DNA of 64,000 bases from DATARN01 sp963851105 (GTDB lineage Bacteria; Actinomycetota; Acidimicrobiia; Acidimicrobiales; Palsa-688): contig CAWKNP010000009.1 in the NCBI GenBank assembly GCA_963851105.1, positions 1 through 64,000 of the forward strand. The letters run 5' to 3'. The position numbers were made by a program, and so were the translations under genes. The first letter of the stretch is position 1; every line of letters begins with the position of its first letter. The notes below the pieces were generated by a model. It saw only the letters and a program-made list of their open reading frames with translations. It searched no databases and had not been told where the DNA came from. Of the stretch, positions 15,795 through 23,725 are shown in pieces.

Positions 15795-17504
15795 CTAGCC
15801 GCCAGTGGAGTGCCCGACGGCGCCGTTGATGTAGGCGAGCATGGCGCCGCCCGACCCGTTGCCGCCCGGCGGGTAGAAGCCCACTTCGAGGTGGGGCCCG
15901 GTGGAGTACCCGACGATGCCGTAGCCCACGATCGAGATCTGCTGGCCGGCGGCGACGGTGGCGCCCACCGCCACGAGGTTGGCGCCGGCGTGGCCGTAGT
16001 AGACGGTCTTGCCGGCCAGGGGGCCCCCGGTGATCTGCAGCACCGGGCAGTTGGGCCCGAAGCCGGTCATGCCGGCCCGGATGATCTTGCCCGGGCCCAT
16101 GGCGTACAGGGGGGTCCCGCCCGGGGCGGAGTAGTCGACACCCTGGTCGACGCTGCCGCCCCTGAGATATTGCAGGGGCATCGGAAGGGCCGACGGCGCG
16201 GCCGGCGGCGGCGGGGCAGGAGCGGTCGAGGCCGGGGGGGCCGGCGCCGGGGTCACGGTGGCGGTGACCTGGGCGGCGACGGGCGCCGCCGCGGGGGCGC
16301 CGGCGGGCACGGTGAGCACCTGCCCGGGAAGGATCAGGTTGGGGTTGGCCAGGTGGTTGGCCGCCGCCAGGGCGTCGATGGTGGTGTGGGTCCGCCGGGC
16401 CAGCGCCGCCAGCGTGTCGCCCGGTTGGACGGTGTAGCGGCCCCCGAGCCCGGCGACGGCAGCCCGGGCGGCCACGGCGGTGGCCGGCGCCGCGGAAACG
16501 GGAACCGACAAAACCTGGCCGGGGAAAAGGAGGTTGGGGTCGGCGAGATGATTGGTGGCCGCCAACGCCGCCACCGTGGTGCCGGCGCCGCGGGCGATGG
16601 CGCTGAGGGTGTCTCCGGCGCGGACGGTGTAGGACGACATGGCGGGGGCGGCGGGGGCAACGGTGCCGGCCGGGTTGGAGCCCGTCACCGACAGGACCTG
16701 GCCAGGGAAGATGAGGTTGGGGTCGGCCAGGTGGTTGTTGGCCGCCAACGCCGCCACCGTGGTGCCCGACCGGCGGGCGATGGCACTCAAGGTGTCGCCG
16801 GGCACGACGGTGTAGGAGGCGGGCGCCACGGCCGCCTGGGTCCTGGTTGAGACCACCGCCACCGTCGGCAGGGCGCTGGCGCTCGACATGGTCGTCAACC
16901 CGCCGACCGCGGTGATCCCGACGCTGGCCGCGGCGCCCACCGTGAGCAGGCGCAGCGACTGGGACCGGCCGTACTGCTGCCAGCGGACGATCTGGGCGGC
17001 GAGACCCTGGCGTTGGCCGGCGGTGAGATCGCCCCGGACGAGGCGCAGGACCGTCACCAGCGGCGTCAGCAGCCACCCGAGGGCCCAGCAGAGAAGAAAG
17101 CGGCCGATGGCGCGGTTGCCGACCTCGACCGAGGTCGGGGCCGCTACCGGCTCCGCGCCGGCCAGGGACAGGTGAAGCTCTTTTTCCAGGCCCCGCCAGT
17201 CGAATTCGTCGGCCGCCCGGGTGTCGCTACCGAACGCCAGGTCCATCTCCCGGCGCACCCGCAGGTGACGTAACCGGGCCACCAAGGCCAGGTAGGCCCC
17301 CCCGAGCGCCACGAACAGCAGCGTGAGCCACCACAAGGCGGTGAGGCCGGCGCTCGCCAGCAGCGCGCAGGCAGTGGCGGAGGCGGCCAGTGTGGTCACC
17401 ACTCGCCGGCGGCGGACGACGACCTGGACACCCGGGGGGCGACCCGGGATGTCGCCCGTTGCCCTCGCCCGGCTTTCAGTGGCAGTCGTTGTAGCGGTCA
17501 ACAT
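15795..17504 (-). CDS. Membrane-anchored LysM protein with degenerate M23/LytM domain
   Basis: The 569-aa protein has two N-terminal membrane helices (about 38-85) and a further helix before a secreted region. Three LysM modules follow (YTVVPGDTLSAIA, YTVRAGDTLSAIA, YTVQPGDTLAALA), then a Pro/Ala linker and an M23-like domain. In that domain the usual HxGxD reads DQGVD and the usual HLHxE reads PHLEVG, so two zinc-ligand His residues are missing. It probably binds peptidoglycan and regulates rather than cleaves. The ATG at 17502-17504 follows GAGGAGGGG. Confidence 0.8.
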   Translation of the reverse strand: MLTATTTATESRARATGDIPGRPPGVQVVVRRRRVVTTLAASATACALLASAGLTALWWLTLLFVALGGAYLALVARLRHLRVRREMDLAFGSDTRAADEFDWRGLEKELHLSLAGAEPVAAPTSVEVGNRAIGRFLLCWALGWLLTPLVTVLRLVRGDLTAGQRQGLAAQIVRWQQYGRSQSLRLLTVGAAASVGITAVGGLTTMSSASALPTVAVVSTRTQAAVAPASYTVVPGDTLSAIARRSGTTVAALAANNHLADPNLIFPGQVLSVTGSNPAGTVAPAAPAMSSYTVRAGDTLSAIARGAGTTVAALAATNHLADPNLLFPGQVLSVPVSAAPATAVAARAAVAGLGGRYTVQPGDTLAALARRTHTTIDALAAANHLANPNLILPGQVLTVPAGAPAAAPVAAQVTATVTPAPAPPASTAPAPPPPAAPSALPMPLQYLRGGSVDQGVDYSAPGGTPLYAMGPGKIIRAGMTGFGPNCPVLQITGGPLAGKTVYYGHAGANLVAVGATVAAGQQISIVGYGIVGYSTGPHLEVGFYPPGGNGSGGAMLAYINGAVGHSTGG

Positions 17505-17641
17505 CGGCCCCTCCTCTCCCTGTCGAGGTCCGGCACGATCTCGGCAAGGCTCCAGGTGGACGCAGACGGTAACACCCCGTTTCCCGCGTAACCAGACGCC
17601 CGAGAGGCGCCGGCCACCGCACGCAGGCAAAATGGGAAGCC

Positions 17642-18895
17642 ATGGCGCTCACTCGACTGGTGCATCAGGTCCACATGGCCGGCTTCGGGGACCGCACCTC
17701 TTGGGCCGGCGGGATGCTCACCGTGGCCCGCGACGACGCCCGGGCGGTCGTGGCCGACCCGGCGCTGGCCGATGTCCGCCTCTCGTGGGCCTCTCCCGGT
17801 GACAGCGTCCGCATCGTCAAGGTCCTCGACGCGGTGGAGCCGCGGAGCAAGGGCCCCGGCGGCGGGGGCGTCTTTCCCGGCTTCGTCGGCCCGGCCCGGC
17901 CGCAGGGCCACGGGGAGACCCATGTGCTGCGGGGCGCGGCGGTCGTCACCGCCGGATTCCTCCCCCGCGCGCAAGAGGCGCTGGTCGATCTGAGCGGCCC
18001 CGCGGCCGTCCTGTCACCGCTCGGGGCGACCCACAACCTCGTCGTGGAGTTCACCCCGGCGCCGGGAGCGGGCTGGGAAGCGGTCGACCAGGCGCTGCGC
18101 CGCGGCGCCCTGCGGCTGGCCGCGTGGCTGGCGGAGGCGGCGCTCGACGCCGAGCCCGACGCGGTGGAGGAGCTGCCGTCGCCCGCGTCGGCGGCCCGGG
18201 GCGGCGATCGCCCGCGGGTGGGCGCGGTGACCAATCTCCAGACCCAGGGCCTGTTCAAGGACGTCTTTGTCTACGGGCGCAGCTTCAGCGCCGGGCTGCC
18301 GACGATGATCGACCCCGGCGAGCTCGACGACGGCGCCATCGTGAGCGGCCAGTTCGGCCACCCTGCGCTCAAGAACCCGACCTTCATGCACCAGAACCAC
18401 CCGGTTGTCAACGAGTTGCGCCGCCGCCACGGCCGGGACCTGGACTTCGCCGGCGTGGTGATCTGCCCCGAGCCCGTCGACCAGGCGGCCAAGGAGCTGA
18501 TCTCGGTGTTCGCGGCCCGGGTGTGCGCCGCGGCCGGGTTCGACGCCGCCGTCGTCACCAAGGAGGGGGGCGGGAACGCCGACGCCGACATGGCGCTGAA
18601 GATGGACGCCCTGTCCGATCTCGGCATCGAGGCCGTGGGACTGTACGGGGAGATGGCGGGGACCGACGGCACCGGGCCGTCGATCGTGGTCGCGCCCGAA
18701 CGGGCCACGGCGATGGTGAGCACCGGCAACTACGACCACCGCCTCCAACTGCCCGCCATGGAGCGGGCCTACGGGGGCGAGGAATTCGCCCTGCTGCATG
18801 CTCCTGCCACCGCGGCCATGGAAGTCCCGACCGCGGTGGTGTACTGCGCGCTGAGCCCGCTCGGATGGGGCCATCTCACCGCCCGGGCATCATGA
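17642..18895 (+). CDS. grdE: Glycine/sarcosine/betaine reductase component B proprotein (GrdE-like)
   Basis: The 417-aa protein matches GrdE through DAVEPRSKGPGGGGVFPG, THVLRGAAVVTAG, LQTQGLFKDVFVYG and the KNPTFMHQNHPVV to RRHGRDLDF segment. In clostridia GrdE is cut at an Asn-Cys pair (Cys242) to make the substrate-binding carbonyl/pyruvoyl subunit. Here the aligned stretch reads SGQFGHPALKNPT, so Gln237-Phe238 replace Asn-Cys and no Cys is nearby. It begins an operon of Grd genes and is 40 bases upstream of grdB. Substrate (glycine, sarcosine, betaine or other) cannot be fixed from sequence. Confidence 0.85.
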   Translation: MALTRLVHQVHMAGFGDRTSWAGGMLTVARDDARAVVADPALADVRLSWASPGDSVRIVKVLDAVEPRSKGPGGGGVFPGFVGPARPQGHGETHVLRGAAVVTAGFLPRAQEALVDLSGPAAVLSPLGATHNLVVEFTPAPGAGWEAVDQALRRGALRLAAWLAEAALDAEPDAVEELPSPASAARGGDRPRVGAVTNLQTQGLFKDVFVYGRSFSAGLPTMIDPGELDDGAIVSGQFGHPALKNPTFMHQNHPVVNELRRRHGRDLDFAGVVICPEPVDQAAKELISVFAARVCAAAGFDAAVVTKEGGGNADADMALKMDALSDLGIEAVGLYGEMAGTDGTGPSIVVAPERATAMVSTGNYDHRLQLPAMERAYGGEEFALLHAPATAAMEVPTAVVYCALSPLGWGHLTARAS

Positions 18896-18935
18896 TCTGG
18901 ATAACCGGCACCCCGACGCGGAACACTGGAGCCTG

Positions 18936-20252
18936 ATGGCCAGAGTCGTGCATTACATCAACCAGTTCTTCGCCGGCATCGGCGGCGAGGATTCCGCCGG
19001 GTCAGGGCCGGTGCTCATCGATGGGCCGGCCGGTCCCGGGCGGCGGCTGGCGGAGCTATTGGCCCCCGACCATGAGATCGTCGCCACCGTGTGGTGCGGC
19101 GACGACATCGCGGCCGGGACGGTGCCCGCCATCATGGAGCTGATCCGCTCCGCGGAACCGGATCTGATCGTGGCCGGGCCCGCCTTTACCAGTGGTCGCT
19201 ACGGGCTGGCGTGTGCCCGGGTCGTGGCCGCGGGCGCGGCGGCGGGGCTGGCGGCCGTGGCCTCCATGCACGAGGACAACCCCGGCCTCGACGAGGCCGC
19301 CCCGGCGCCGGTGGTGGCCAGTGGCGACGTGGCCCGGCGGATGGGGGTTTCCCTCGACCGGTTGGCCGCGGCCGCCCGCCGGCTGCTCGCCGGCGAGGCG
19401 CTGACCGCCGCCGACGGCCGCATCGGCAAGCAGGCCCGGCTGAGCGTGATGGCCGACGCCAGCTCCGCCTCGCGGGCGGTGGACCTGGCCCTCCTGCGCC
19501 TCGGGGGTGACGCCATCGCCACCGAGATCCCGCTGCCGAAATTCGACCAGGTGACGCCGGCGGCAGCGGTCACCGACATGGCCGCGATCATGGTCGCCCT
19601 GGTCACCGAGGGCGGCCTGGTGCCCGACGACAACCCGGGCTCGCTGGAATCGGCCCGGGCGACGCGCTGGCTGCGCTATCCCCTGGCGGGCCGCGACACG
19701 CTGGCCGCGGGGGAGTTCCGCTCCATCCACGGCGGCTTCTCGACCGCGTGGGCCAACGAGGATCCCCACCGGATCCTGCCGCTCGACGTGGGCCGCGAGC
19801 TCGAGGCCGAGGGCGCCGTCGGCAGCCTGTTCGGCGAGTACTTCGTCACCACCGGCAACGGCACCTCGGTCGCCAACGCCCGCCGCTTCGGGGTCGAATG
19901 GGCCGCCGACCTCCGCCACTCCGGCGCCCGCGCCGCCATCCTCACCGCCACGTGAGGTACGGGCACGCGTTGCGGGGCAACGCTGGCGAAGGAGTTGGAG
20001 CGCTCGGGGATCCCGACCGTGCTGCTGTGCAACCTGGTGTCGATCGCGGAGAGAGTCGGGGCGCCGCGCATCGTGGCGACCCGGGGCATCCCCTACCCGA
20101 CCGGGGACCCGTCGCTCGGGGCGGCGGCCGAGAAGCAGTGGCGCCGCCAGTTGCTCGAAAAAGCCCTCGAGGTCCTGCAGACGACGGTCCACCAGCCGAC
20201 GGTGTTTCACGTCGATACCGCCCAAGCCCAAGCCCAGGAGGCCCATGCCTGA
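18936..20252 (+). CDS. grdB: Grd component B selenoprotein (GrdB), in-frame UGA = selenocysteine
   Basis: The full frame is 438 residues with an in-frame TGA at 19953-19955 (residue 340). The N-terminus VVHYINQFFAGIGGE is the GrdB signature. Around the TGA the protein reads ILTAT-Sec-GTGTRCGATLAKELE, matching the GrdB active site ILTST-Sec-GTCTRCGAT. Strong GrdB similarity continues after the TGA (GIPTVLLCNLVSI, GDPSL) to the true stop at 20250-20252. The selenol attacks the substrate-bound intermediate and passes the carboxymethyl group to GrdA. A hairpin follows the UGA. The gene overlaps grdC by eight bases. The Cys usually three residues after Sec is Gly here. Confidence 0.92.
19953..19983 (+). 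promoter_or_regulatory. UGA codon and SECIS-like hairpin in grdB
   Basis: Eleven bases after the TGA, GCGTTGC (19967-19973) pairs perfectly with GCAACGC (19977-19983) around a GGG triloop. Bacterial SECIS elements lie within the coding sequence directly after UGA with an apical loop roughly 16-37 bases downstream, which fits. Recognition by SelB is inference. Confidence 0.65.
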
Positions 20253-21660
20253 CGTCGTGATCTCGGCCGCCACCCAGGTGCTGGCGCATGTCCCCTCCCT
20301 GGCGCGCCACGGCTCCAAGCCCCGCCGAGAACTGCCCAAGAACGAGGCGGTGGCGGCCGCCTTCGCAGCCTCGCTGCGCCACTACGACCAGGCGGTCGCC
20401 TACCCGGCCAACCAGGCGTACGTCAACGCCCTCCACCCCCGCGACCTGCCGGCGCGGCCGTGGCACGACCTGGCCGGCGCCCGCCGGTGGAGCCGGAGCG
20501 GCGAGATCATGCCCGAGGAGGAGTTCCTCGGGCTGATGGCGGCCGTCGACGGCTTCGACCTGTTGACGCTCTCCCCGGCGGCCGCGACGGCGGCGGCCGG
20601 CGCCCTCAGGGGCCATCCCCTGGCCAAGCGGCTCGACCTCGACCGCCTCGAGCGGGCGCAAGGAGACGTGGCAGCGGTGGCGGCCGAGGCCGGCGCCCTG
20701 GCGGTCATCGCCGGAAGCGCCTCCATTCGCTGCGGCCAGGTGGGCGACGAGGCGCTGTCGGCGCACGTCCTGCTCGACAATCTGGCCGCCAAGGCGACGG
20801 CCACGTTGGCCCTCATGCACCTCCTGGAGCGCCAGGGGATCGACCCCGCGTCGGTCGACTACGTGCTCGGCTGCGGCGAGGAGGCCATCGGCGACCGCTA
20901 CCAGCGCGGCGGGGGCAATATGGCCAAGGCGGTCGCCGAGGCCGCGGGGCTCACCGAGGCATCGGGGGCCGACATCAAGAACTTCTGCGCGGCGCCCGTA
21001 CCCGCCCTCGTCATCGCGGCCAGCCTGGTGTCGTCGGGCGTCTTCGGCCGTGTGGCGGTGATCGGCGGCGGCTGCGTGGCCAAGTTGGGCATGAAGTTCC
21101 AGGGTCACCTGAAGTCCGGGATGCCGATCCTGGAAGATGTCCTCGGGGGAGCGGCGGCGCTGATCGAGGCCGACGACGGGATCTCTCCCCGTTTACGCCT
21201 CGACGGGGTGGGCACGCACAAGGTCAGCGCCGGGGGCAGCAACCCCCAGGTGATGGAATCCCTGGCGGTCGCGCCGCTGGCCCGACTGGGCCTGCCCATG
21301 ACCGACGTGGACGACTACGCCACCGAACTGCACAACCCCGAGGTGACCGAGCCCCAGGGGTCGGGCAACGTCCCCGAGCGAAACTACAAGATCATCGCGG
21401 CGCTGGCCGCCCGCCGTGGCGACATCGCCAAGGGCGAGATGGCCGACTTCGCCCGCACCCGCGGTATGCCGGGTTTCAGCCCGACCCAGGGCCACCTGGC
21501 GTCGGCGCTGTGCTACCTGCCCCACGCCCTGGACCGGCTGACCACCGGCGAGGCCCGTAGAGTGATGCTCATCGCCAAGGGCAGCTTGTTCCTCGGGCGG
21601 GTGTGCCAGTTATCGGACGGAATGAGCGTGCTGCTCGAAAGGAATCGCCAGGCTTCATGA
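20245..21660 (+). CDS. grdC: Grd complex component C, beta-type subunit (GrdC), thiolase-like
   Basis: The 471-aa FabH/thiolase-fold protein has the GrdC hallmarks: VLGCGEEAIGDRYQRGGGN, ADIKNFCAAPVPALVIAA, GGGCVAKLGMKFQGH and TELHNPEVTEPQGSGNVPERN. In clostridia component C accepts the selenoether-bound carboxymethyl group from GrdA and releases it as acetyl phosphate; it is made of GrdC and GrdD. No GrdD gene is present here. The ATG overlaps grdB, and the stop overlaps the thioredoxin start (ATGA). Confidence 0.88.
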   Translation: MPDVVISAATQVLAHVPSLARHGSKPRRELPKNEAVAAAFAASLRHYDQAVAYPANQAYVNALHPRDLPARPWHDLAGARRWSRSGEIMPEEEFLGLMAAVDGFDLLTLSPAAATAAAGALRGHPLAKRLDLDRLERAQGDVAAVAAEAGALAVIAGSASIRCGQVGDEALSAHVLLDNLAAKATATLALMHLLERQGIDPASVDYVLGCGEEAIGDRYQRGGGNMAKAVAEAAGLTEASGADIKNFCAAPVPALVIAASLVSSGVFGRVAVIGGGCVAKLGMKFQGHLKSGMPILEDVLGGAAALIEADDGISPRLRLDGVGTHKVSAGGSNPQVMESLAVAPLARLGLPMTDVDDYATELHNPEVTEPQGSGNVPERNYKIIAALAARRGDIAKGEMADFARTRGMPGFSPTQGHLASALCYLPHALDRLTTGEARRVMLIAKGSLFLGRVCQLSDGMSVLLERNRQAS

Positions 21661-21998
21661 GCGAAACCACAGAACTTGTCGAGGCCACCCGGGAAAACTT
21701 CGCGGAACTGACCGCCGCGGGCACCGTGCTCGTCGACGTGTGGGGCCCCGATTGCCGGCCCTGCCTGGCGCTGCTGCCCGCGGTCGAGGCGCTGGCGGCC
21801 AAGCATGCCGGCAATCTCCAGGTGATCAAGTTGGAAGCGCCCAAAGCCCGGCGGTTGTGCATGCAGCTGAGCATCATGGGCATGCCCGCCTTTCTTCTGT
21901 TCCGCGAAGGCAAGGAAGTGGCCCGCCTTTCCGACCCCGCCCTGACTCCGCTGGCGCTCAATCAATGGGTGACCGAACAGTTGAAGGAGGTGAGTTGA
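21657..21998 (+). CDS. Grd-associated thioredoxin
   Basis: The 113-aa thioredoxin fold has the active site VWGPDCRPCLALLP (Cys33, Cys36) and the cis-Pro in MGMPAFLLF. The CRPC motif, in place of CGPC, resembles the special thioredoxins of clostridial grd operons (CEPC or CVPC types), which re-reduce the oxidised selenoprotein GrdA. It is embedded between grdC and grdA, overlapping grdC by four bases. No thioredoxin reductase gene is in the window. Confidence 0.85.
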   Translation: MSETTELVEATRENFAELTAAGTVLVDVWGPDCRPCLALLPAVEALAAKHAGNLQVIKLEAPKARRLCMQLSIMGMPAFLLFREGKEVARLSDPALTPLALNQWVTEQLKEVS

Positions 21999-22002
21999 GA
22001 CC

Positions 22003-22458
22003 GTGCTCAAGGACCGATTGGTAATCGCCCTCGGCGAGCGTGACGGCATCTCGGGCATCGCCATCGCGGCGTGTGCCGAAGCCGCGGGGGCCAAGGTGGT
22101 CCTCGTGGCCACCGAGTGCTTCGTCTGAACTGCGTCAGGCGCCATGGACCTGCAGAGCCAGGAGAACATTCTCCGGCTCGCCAAGGCCAACGATCCGAAG
22201 TCCCTGCTCGTGCTGATCGGCGCTCCCGACCCGGAGGCCGCCGAGATCTCAGCGGAAACAGTGATTCTCGGGGATCCGGCCTATGCAGGCGCCCTGGCTG
22301 GGGCCCAGTTGGGTCTCGACGTGTACCACGTACTGGATGACGATGTGAAAGCCGACGTGCCCGACGATGTCTGGGAAGACCAGATCGGACTGATGGCCGA
22401 CGTGCTCGACGCGGCCGAACTCTCGGCGGCGGTGCGTTCCATGTGGGCTGACGCGTAG
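22003..22458 (+). CDS. grdA: Selenoprotein A (GrdA), in-frame UGA = selenocysteine
   Basis: The full frame is 151 residues starting at GTG 22003, with an in-frame TGA at 22126-22128 (residue 42). It reads VATECFV-Sec-TASGAMDLQSQ, matching the GrdA active site TTECFV-Sec-TSAGAMDLENQ. After the TGA it continues with LLVLIGAPDPEAAEISAETV, GDPAYAGALAGAQLGLDVYH and EDQIGLM, all GrdA landmarks. GrdA carries the carboxymethyl group on its selenium between components B and C; Cys39 would form the selenenylsulfide. GGAGG (21986-21990) lies 12 bases upstream. Confidence 0.93.
22126..22155 (+). promoter_or_regulatory. UGA codon and bulged SECIS-like hairpin in grdA
   Basis: Immediately after TGA-A, CTG (22130-22132) and CAGG (22136-22139) pair with CCTG (22149-22152) and CAG (22153-22155). 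This leaves a three-base CGT bulge and a nine-base loop. A bulged U below the apical loop is a feature of SelB-recognised SECIS hairpins. Function is inferred from position. Confidence 0.6.
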
Positions 22459-22509
22459 CCCAAGCGGCCACGGCCAGGGGTAGGGGGCCGCGAGGGTAGC
22501 GTCGCGACT

Positions 22510-22938
22510 GTGCGGTGGCTGGTCGACGCCATGAATGTCATCGGGTCCCGCCCCGACGGCTGGTGGCGGGACCGGCCGGGGGCCATGCGGAAGCTGGCCA
22601 AGAGCTTGGAGGCGCTGGCCGCGGCCACCGGCGACGAGGTGGCGGTGGCCTTCGAGGGCTCGACGGTGCCCGACCTTCCGGGCGGCTCGGACGGCTCGGG
22701 CGGCTCGGGCGGCTCGGGCGGCGGGCTGAGGGTGCTCTATGCCCGGCGCAAGGGCCCGAACGCGGCCGACGACCGCATCGTGGAGGAGGTGGCCGCAGAC
22801 CGCGATCCCGCGTCGCTCACCGTCGTGACGGCGGATCGGGAGCTCTCCCGGCGCGTCCGGGAACTCGGGGCGTCGGTGGTGGGACCGAGCGTGTTGCTGG
22901 CGCGGCTGGCCGAGCTACCGCTCGAGGCGCCGGGTTAG
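22510..22938 (+). CDS. NYN/YacP-like domain protein
   Basis: The 142-aa protein begins VRWLVDAMNVIGSRP, the strand and first Asp of a NYN (PIN-like) nuclease. It later has GPNAADDRIVEEVA and VVTADRELSRRVRELG, the remaining acidic motifs. Family members are RNases or degenerate RNA-binding relatives. A GSDGSGGSGGSGG insertion (about residues 59-73), encoded by a repeated GGCTCGGGC unit, interrupts the domain. It follows grdA on the same strand after 51 bases; a functional link to Grd is not evident. Confidence 0.72.
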   Translation: MRWLVDAMNVIGSRPDGWWRDRPGAMRKLAKSLEALAAATGDEVAVAFEGSTVPDLPGGSDGSGGSGGSGGGLRVLYARRKGPNAADDRIVEEVAADRDPASLTVVTADRELSRRVRELGASVVGPSVLLARLAELPLEAPG

Positions 22939-23714
22939 GCGATCACGTCGATCGGCGTGCCGACCGGGACGTTCTTCAAGGTGTTGATGGTGTCGGGGCT
23001 GGCCCGCACGCAGCCGTGTGACGAGGCGACGCCGCGGGTGGAGGCCGGATCCGAGGGGTAGCCGTGGATGCCGACGGTGCCGTCACCGCCGTCGAACTCG
23101 GTGAACACGTCGGAATGGGTGGCCATGATGAACACGGTGGGCCCGTAGATGTACTGCTGGCGGGCGGGCGTGTTGACGATCGAGTCCACGAACGACGGCC
23201 CGACGGGGGTGGGCCACTGCGGCCGGCCGACGCCGACCGGTGCCGTGTACACCTGGTCAGGACCTTGGAACAACGTCAGCGAGCGCTGACAGATCGAGAT
23301 GACGATGCGAAATGGCGTCGTGGAGAGACCGACGCTGGTGGCGGGAAGCCAGGCGGTGGAGCCGTTGGGCCGGCTGCCGAGGCGGACCTGGACCCAGCCG
23401 TTCTGCTGGTCGACAACCGGGGCGGTCCCCGGGCCGCCCCAGGGATTCTTGAGATGGCCGACCATCGGCCCCCCCGGTGCCGCCGCGTACGGGAGGTTCG
23501 GGGCATTGGGAGTTGCCAGCTCGGTGACCACGGCACCCGACGGGATGTTCGGTGCCGGGCAGGCGGCGACCGCCGTCGTCGACGTGGTGGTCGGCGCCGG
23601 CGCGACGGTGGTGGTCGGCGCCAGGCCCTCGGAGACGCGAAGGGTTCGGCCGCAGCCCGCGGCCATCAGGGCGGCCACCGCCAAACCCACTACCAACCTC
23701 GACGCCGCTCGCAT
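22935..23714 (-). CDS. L,D-transpeptidase (YkuD domain) lipoprotein
   Basis: The 259-aa exported protein has a signal with lipobox (ALMAAGC), a Thr/Pro-rich linker, and an SH3-like region (about 70-130) that may bind peptidoglycan. The C-terminal YkuD domain has the catalytic motif GIHGYP followed by SSHGCVRASP, whose Cys is the nucleophile. It would form 3-3 cross-links or attach proteins to peptidoglycan. The ATG at 23712-23714 precedes the signal; its 3' end overlaps the convergent NYN gene by four bases. Confidence 0.88.
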   Translation of the reverse strand: MRAASRLVVGLAVAALMAAGCGRTLRVSEGLAPTTTVAPAPTTTSTTAVAACPAPNIPSGAVVTELATPNAPNLPYAAAPGGPMVGHLKNPWGGPGTAPVVDQQNGWVQVRLGSRPNGSTAWLPATSVGLSTTPFRIVISICQRSLTLFQGPDQVYTAPVGVGRPQWPTPVGPSFVDSIVNTPARQQYIYGPTVFIMATHSDVFTEFDGGDGTVGIHGYPSDPASTRGVASSHGCVRASPDTINTLKNVPVGTPIDVIA

Positions 23715-23725
23715 GGAAGTGGAAA

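Noticed and set aside
17505..17641. c-di-AMP (ydaO) riboswitch upstream of the LysM protein
   Set aside because: Such riboswitches often precede actinobacterial cell-wall hydrolases, but I cannot find the conserved core in this 137-bp leader.
19953..19955. TGA as the true end of GrdB
   Set aside because: GrdB-specific sequence continues in the same frame for about 98 codons to 20252, and the TGA falls exactly on the known selenocysteine site.
22126..22128. TGA as a stop, with a separate short gene starting at ATG 22144
   Set aside because: The upstream 41 codons match the GrdA N-terminus in frame, and the TGA is the GrdA Sec codon.
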